From Isochrysis galbana (taxonomy: Eukaryota; Haptophyta; Isochrysidales; Isochrysidaceae), in contig CM030941.1 of assembly GCA_018136815.1 (NCBI GenBank), positions 1,673,582-1,737,581 on the forward strand: a stretch of 64,000 nucleotides of DNA, given 5' to 3'. The position numbers were made by a program, and so were the translations under genes. The notes under the pieces were generated by a model, which had not been told where the DNA came from, did no database searches, and worked only from the letters and a program-made list of their open reading frames with translations. Below, one piece after another: positions 59,180 through 64,000 of this stretch (positions are counted from its first letter, which is position 1; each line of letters starts with the position of its first letter).

Positions 59180-60119
59180 TGGGAGGAGAATATGGGGCGC
59201 GGAGGCGATACAGTAGGGCAGCGAGGAGAAGAACGCCGGGTTGACCAGAGAGAGAGGGAAAGGATCGCCATGGGAGCGGAAAGGAGGGTGAGAGGGGAGA
59301 GGCGCGCCGCATGGGGAAAGGGTGGGGGGTTGGAGCGGCAGAGAAACTTCGTCCCAGTTCGTTTTCTTTTCTTGAGCTAGACACTGTGAACCATGGCTCT
59401 CTATACAGTATAAGTGCACCATTAAGAAACCCTAGCATCAAGAAAGCCTAACATGAATTTGGCCGCCGACCCGGTAAGAAACTGGGGCTCGACCCCCAGC
59501 TCAGAAACTCCGGCTAAGAAACCCCCCCCCTATCCCCAAGGTCGCGTTCCGTCGAAGATGGGACAGATTCAATTTGAGGGCCTACGCATACGACCCCCGA
59601 GAGAAAATTGGGGTCACGCACCGCCCACCGCAGCGCACGACGAGGAAGCACCGCCAGGCCGAACGTCGCCATCAGCCACAGACTAATATGTCGGCTGCGG
59701 CGGCTGAGTAATATGTCGGACGAGGGCTAATATGTCGGACCGAAGAAAATGCGCCGCGTACCGCTCCAGCGGATGGGAGGCGAATTTCGGCGGCTTCCGA
59801 AGACCCGGTGCAAAATACGTGGATTCCGCACAGGCCACCCTCGGGCGTTGCGCGACGTATTAACGCGGATCCGAAGATAACACCGAAAAAGCCCACTCGA
59901 GACTTCGACCAGGGGCCACGCCCGCGAAAAATAAAACCACGGTGGAAAAATGGTACCCGCCCTCTTCCGCCGCGTCTACTATAAAACCAGTGGAATGGGC
60001 GCCTCCGCCCCCGGGGCCGTATAGCACACCACATTCGTCTACTATACAACCTGGCACGAGGTACTCACCCCTCGGGGGAAAACGGTGGAAAATGGCCTCC
60101 GCCCGAAGGTGGAAATGGC
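59180..60119. other. Intergenic, no gene recognised
   Basis: 59180-59340 is purine-rich on + (pyrimidine-rich on the carrier's strand). CTAATATGTCGG is repeated three times at 59684-59740. No conserved protein in the remainder. Confidence 0.5.
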
Positions 60120-60430
60120 GCCACCGCGCCTTCCGTCTCTGCTGCCCCGGCAGCATCCGGGCCGTTCGTCGCTGCAGCACTCTCGCAAGCTGCACCACTC
60201 CCGCAACACTGGGAATGCGTGACGCTAAGCCTTCGCCTTCTGAAGGAGCCCAGCCGGAGAGCGCCTGACTCACCACTGGTTGCCAAATCTGCGACACCAC
60301 TGACTTCGGGCGCTCGACTGGCGACCTCTACGGCCTCAGCAGCATCCTCGCAGTTTGTCGCTGCAGCACTCCAGCAACCCCGGGAGTGCGCAACGCTACC
60401 CCTTCGCCGTCTGAAGGAGCCTAGGCCCGA
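60120..60430. repeat. Two diverged tandem ~165-bp units
   Basis: Each unit has GCAGCATCC, CGTCGCTGCAGCACTC or TGTCGCTGCAGCACTC, GGGA-TGCG-AACGCTA and CCTTCGCC-TCTGAAGGAGCC. On the minus strand both keep one frame with LGSFRRRR and SAAATN, so a repetitive protein segment is possible but not recognised. Confidence 0.6.
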
Positions 60431-60464
60431 GACATGACCATTAATGCAAGCTGGGGCGCTCAGA

Positions 60465-60570
60465 TGACCCGCCCGCCCGCCCCCGGGCTCTGCCGGGGTC
60501 TGTGCAGGGCCTGCTGGGACATCTTCACCTGCGTCTTCACCTGCGTCGGCGTGCGGCATCGGCCAGCGGC
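60465..60570 (+). repeat. Dispersed repeat R6, copy 2
   Basis: GCCCGCCCCCGGGCTCTGCC, GGGACATCTTCACCTGCGTC: similar to 15740-15860. Confidence 0.5.
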
Positions 60571-60806
60571 TCAGTGCAGCCGCCGATATTCCCAGTTGTA
60601 ATTATTTTTTATTCTAACGCACACAACCCCACATCGGACGACACAACCCCGCATCGGACGCGACACAACCCCTCTCCCCGACTTGAACCCCTTGGTGTTC
60701 ACAAGGGCGAACCTGAGGTCGATGTCCAAGCCCTTGCTCAAGCGGCGCAGGACCGCAACCACGATCTGCGGAAGATCTTCAAGTTGATGTCGATCTCGCA
60801 AGTGCT

Positions 60807-61082
60807 TCAGTGCTTCTCAAGCTCCACGATGGCGGCTGTCCACACATTCTTGCCCTTCAGCTTCTTTCTCCTACGAGTCTTCTTCTTGGCCTCCATCTCC
60901 TTCTTCGCCAATGTGTCCGCCACCTTCTTTGCCACACTCTCCGCATGGTTACGGCGTGAGAGGGCCCGCTGCAACTTATCCTTGAGCTGCGCGATCTCGA
61001 GACGTTGGAGCGCGATCTCGGCCTCGAGAGCCCGCTCACGGGCAGAGGGGCGGTTGGGCGGGGGCTCGCTGCGGCGTGGCAT
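60807..61082 (-). CDS. Small basic coiled-coil protein
   Basis: A 91-residue frame starts MPRRSEPPPNRPSARERALE. Residues ~15-70 form a charged, heptad-like helix (EIALQRLEIAQLKDKLQRAL). It ends in a basic KKKTRRRKKLKGKNVW patch and ELEKH. No named family is recognised. The pyrimidine-rich coding strand just upstream (61083-61180) and the regular amphipathic pattern support a real gene, but its shortness leaves room for a chance frame. A downstream exon cannot be excluded: the following minus-strand sequence keeps protein-like composition for ~100 bp. The basic patch could bind nucleic acid; that is inference only. Confidence 0.5.
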   Translation of the reverse strand: MPRRSEPPPNRPSARERALEAEIALQRLEIAQLKDKLQRALSRRNHAESVAKKVADTLAKKEMEAKKKTRRRKKLKGKNVWTAAIVELEKH

Positions 61083-61262
61083 GGTGCTACAGGAGGTGTG
61101 GAGCGAAAGAGCGAGGGGACAAGGCGGGAGGAGGGGGAGAAGTCGCCCGCTGCCGCGATGGAGGGAAACGCAGAACGGGGGAGAAAAAGGGATTTAATTT
61201 TTAAAAACGAAGCATAGTGTTGTAGCCGTTGGTGCCCTCCGCACCCCTAATAGTGAATGACC
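61083..61262. other. Purine-rich leader of the small coiled-coil gene
   Basis: GAGGAGGGG-type sequence on +, then AT-rich near 61190-61215. GTGCCCTCCGCACCCCTAATA with GTGAATGACCGGGCTACTA at 61231-61270 resembles 1496-1537, a short dispersed repeat. Confidence 0.45.
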
Positions 61263-61443
61263 GGGCTACTAGAAGGAACGAAACGAGTAGGTCGCTGGGG
61301 ACGAACCCTACCAACACCAGATGTGTCTGAGCTTCATCATGTGGCCGCCCGCACGGCGACGGACCTGGAGAGAGCCTGTGGAAATCGCACGAGTACTTCA
61401 CATCTAAAGTTTACGTAGAGTAGGAGGAATGAGGAATGCGACA
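61263..61443 (-). repeat. LTR-like repeat R3, diverged copy 3
   Basis: On the minus strand it starts TGTCGCATTCCTCATTCC and shares GGACGAACCCTACCAAC (plus strand) and the CTAGAAGGAACGAAACGAG block with 13380-13440. The foldback near its start is not conserved. Confidence 0.6.
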
Positions 61444-61691
61444 CCTCGTCACTCGTCACGCCGAAACGCCGCCGCCGCCGCCGCCGCGCCTAGAAGGTAA
61501 AGAGCGTCCGCCGCCGCAAGCCGACGCTACACGCCCCGCCCCCCGACGCTCCCCACTCTCTCCCCGCTTCTTCCCTCCCATCCCCAATTTCTCCTCTCTC
61601 CCCGCGCGCACATTCCTCTCGTGCACACTCCCTCTGCGCGCAATCTCGCTCCACTCGACCACCACCTATTCACTCTCTCTCTCCCCACGCC
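61444..61691. other. Pyrimidine-rich leader of the PsbP-like gene
   Basis: GCCGCC repeat at 61467-61490, then CT-rich DNA on the coding strand from ~61550 up to the start codon at 61692. Confidence 0.55.
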
Positions 61692-63010
61692 ATGCGGTCG
61701 TCCGCTACCGCTGCCGCGCTCGCGCTGCTCGCCCACGGCGCGGGGGCGCTGCAGCTGCCGAGCGAGCTCTCGCGCCGCTCCGTGCTGGGAGGCGCCGCTG
61801 CCGCGGCGCTCGCCGCGCCCGCCGTGCCCTTTGCTGCGCTTGCTGACGTGCGCGGAGTCAACGAGAACATGTGAGAGCAGGGAGAGGGAGAGAGAGGGGG
61901 AGGGGTAGGGGGAGGGGAAGGCGGAGGGGGAAGGGGGAGGGAAGAGGGGGAGGGGGAGGGGGAGGGGAAGGCGGCAGGGGAGAGGGAGGGGGAGGGGGAG
62001 GAGGAGGGGGAGAGGGAGCAAGCGAGAGGGAGCAGGGGTGAGAGAGCGTGGCCGGGCATGAGCTAGAGAGCTGGGCGAGCGGGAGAGCCGGGCGACAGAG
62101 GCCGGACGAGCGAGGAAGGAGCGAGGCCCGGAGAGGGGAGGGAGGGGCAGGGAGGCCGGGCGCAAGAAAGCGCGAAAAAGAAAATGGATACGTGGCAAGG
62201 AAGAGCAGGAGCGCGAGGACTTAGGGGAGGGCATGAGGAAGGGCTCGCGAGTTGAGGCCATCGATGTGCGCAGGCACCCCAACTCGTGCTTGCTTGGTCG
62301 CACATGCGTTTGCTCAGACTGTACAGCTTCTCACGCGACCTAGTCGCTGCCGCCATAGGCCACGTGACGCCAAGGGCATCGCCAAGTTCCTCGAGTCGCA
62401 GGGCTTCCCGCCGTTGCCCAATGTCAACGGCCTCTCGCCGCTTGTTGAGTATATCGGGGCGGCTCCGCCGGCCAACATTGACGGCTCTAAGACCAAGGAT
62501 CGCGCCTTCAGCAACACACTGCTCGTCAAGTTTCTCTACCCGAGCGGCTGGCTCGTCGAGTTCCCGACTATCACCGAGAACGGCGAGGCGGGAAAGATTG
62601 CCGCGAACAACTATTTGAAGGGCGACTTTGCTGACTTCGTTGCCGTCCGCCTACCGGCGGACAAGAACCTCGACAACCTCGACAAAGAGTTCTACCGAAA
62701 CTTCTTGTCTTCACAGATGACCAAGGACGTCTTTGAGGATGTCAAGGTGAAGAAGATGAAGCGCGCGACCGGGACTGACGGGGTGGAGGTGGCGTACATC
62801 GACTTTTCGTACACGCTGCTCACGCGCGCCGGCTTTGAGGTGAACCGGAAGGGCGTTGCGTGCGTGCACCTCGTGGGGGACACGGTGGTCGGCCTGGTGA
62901 CCGGGACCACAGAGCAGCGCTTCAAAGGCCTCGAGGCCGACCTCCGCATCTGTGCCGAATCCTTCCGCGCGTATGCCGTCAAGACGCCGGCATTCGACTT
63001 CCTCGCCTGA
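61692..63010 (+). CDS. PsbP-like thylakoid-lumen protein, two exons
   Basis: Exons are 61692-61870 and 62359-63010, around a 488-bp, extremely purine-rich intron (GTGAGAG start, CCATAG end). The splice restores one frame: 276 residues. PsbP-family proteins bind or help assemble photosystem II on the lumen side of the thylakoid. The leader is multi-part: a hydrophobic signal-like start (MRSSATAAALALLAHGAGA), a short transit-like stretch, then a twin-arginine thylakoid signal (SRRSVLGGAAAAALAAPAVP) ending AALA before Asp. That arrangement fits a secondary plastid. The mature part shows the PsbP core: LLVKFLYPSGWLVEFPTITE, KGDFADFVAVRLP, MKRATGTDGVEVAYIDFSYT, then VHLVGDTVVGLVTGTTEQRF. It is more like a PsbP-domain protein than the main oxygen-evolving-complex subunit, but the two are hard to tell apart here. 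Confidence 0.88.
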
Positions 63011-64000
63011 CTCGCACCATACGCATACTGAGGAGCCGCGGCCACGATGCGCATGTTACGCGTGGTTCTATGCCGGCGGGCAAAGTCCGGGCTTGGATGT
63101 GCACGCGGCGGCGGCAAGCCTGGCTACCATCCCAAGATGCCCATTTCTGCGGTGTGACGCACGTGGAACGCAGCTCAGAGGGGAGACGTCGCCGTAGGTG
63201 GGATCCATCGCGTAGTAACCCCCATATTCGGCCGCGGTAGGATTTCATGAAATGGATGCAGCACCGCGGCATTGTGGCGGTGATTCTATTCGCTGCCACT
63301 CCATACCCATCTTGCGCCTCGGGTTCTTCACCTTGCCGATGGCAGTGGAAAGGCTCTTCCCTACCTCATCTGTGTGCCGTGTGGCGGCCGTAAGTAGCAA
63401 GAGCTACCGCAGGCAAGAACGCGCACGCATGGTTCGTCGTGCTCTCCTAGCGCGCGCAACACGGCATTAAGCGTTCAGCCGCGCATATGCCGCATATTCT
63501 CTCCTTAACGAGCAATCGAGAACATGCAACCACAAGCTAGACTCGCCACGTGCCACGTTGATTCGTACAAGCGCTATGGTGATGGTGTGGCGTGCGCACG
63601 AAAAAAAAACCTTTAATTATTCTCGCCTCGCACGTGGCACTGGGTCCCGTTCTCGTAGCCACGCCCCTTCTTCCCCTCCCTCATCCTGACTCGCCTCACT
63701 CCCCGCCTTGCGGCAGCACTCCCCTCGTGCTCTACTTAGGGGCTCAGGTCGTGTGGGGGGTCTGAGTAGAGCGGGGTGCACCTATCCTCAGCTGTATGTT
63801 CTCGCCTTCCTCCTGTGCTGCTGAGCGACCTGTTTATCCCATTTTTGTCGTAGGGTGTCGTCGCTGTCGTGTGCTACGATGTTTGGCGTGCTATGGTGCA
63901 CGCTAATCTGATTCTAATCTGTCTCAACGTCCGTCCGACGAGTGATCGATTAGAGCGGGACGTCTCGTTGGCTCTACGCAAGCCTTTCGGCAAGGCCAAG
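63011..64000. other. 3' flank and repeat-rich end of window
   Basis: No gene recognised after the PsbP-like gene. 63620-63750 is an inverted copy of repeat R5 (TATTCTCGCCTCGC, CCTTGCGGCAGCACTCCCCT, GTGCTCTACTTAGGGGC). The last 200 bp are mixed sequence without a clear frame. Confidence 0.5.

Overview
This window is nuclear DNA of a GC-rich photosynthetic eukaryote. It encodes eukaryote-only core proteins (TFIIF beta, eIF3m, RRP36), a thylakoid-lumen PsbP-type protein with a multi-part leader and GT-AG introns, and CCDC103/DNAAF19, a dynein-arm assembly factor expected only in organisms with motile flagella. Together with signal-peptide-like leaders on organelle-type proteins, this fits a flagellate alga with a secondary plastid. 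A haptophyte is my best guess, but no single marker proves it.

Layout. About 14 genes occupy roughly 30% of the window: U-box protein with three ~108-residue repeats (5681-7600, +); RRP36 (10572-11225, -); iron-type alcohol dehydrogenase in two exons (13783-15093, -); plastid-type FAD oxidoreductase (19054-20820, +); TFIIF beta (24436-25179, -); eIF3m (26073-27320, -); CCDC103 (31983-32693, -); a two-repeat protein (37906-38478, +); protein kinase (39298-41574, -); a 1436-residue coiled-coil protein (44036-48346, -); a beta-propeller protein (52645-54222, +); a mitochondrial-carrier-family protein (58112-59179, -); a small basic coiled-coil protein (60807-61082, -); and a PsbP-like protein in two exons (61692-63010, +). 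Genes are single or have one short intron, there are no operons, and most have a strongly pyrimidine-rich coding strand just upstream.

The rest is a dense mosaic of mobile-element debris. (i) Two hAT DNA transposons with matching terminal inverted repeats and perfect 8-bp target duplications (27942-29121 and 35140-36978). (ii) Decayed Ty3/gypsy and Ty1/copia fragments and several short LTRs that share one putative 18-nt primer-binding site. (iii) LTR-like repeats that begin with TGTCGYAT and fold back on themselves. (iv) A family of 250-950 bp elements headed by a short perfect hairpin, ending in a T- or TTA-rich tail and flanked by 16-18 bp target duplications. Four insertions of this last family have readable duplications, including one inside hAT-2 and one inside another member.

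The most interesting signal is family (iv). The hairpin stem differs completely between subfamilies, yet pairing is kept and the position just before a conserved ATGG is fixed. One hairpin head is followed, on the same strand, by a fragment resembling the region downstream of a LINE reverse transcriptase. This suggests non-LTR retroelements and shorter derivatives selected for a 5' terminal hairpin.
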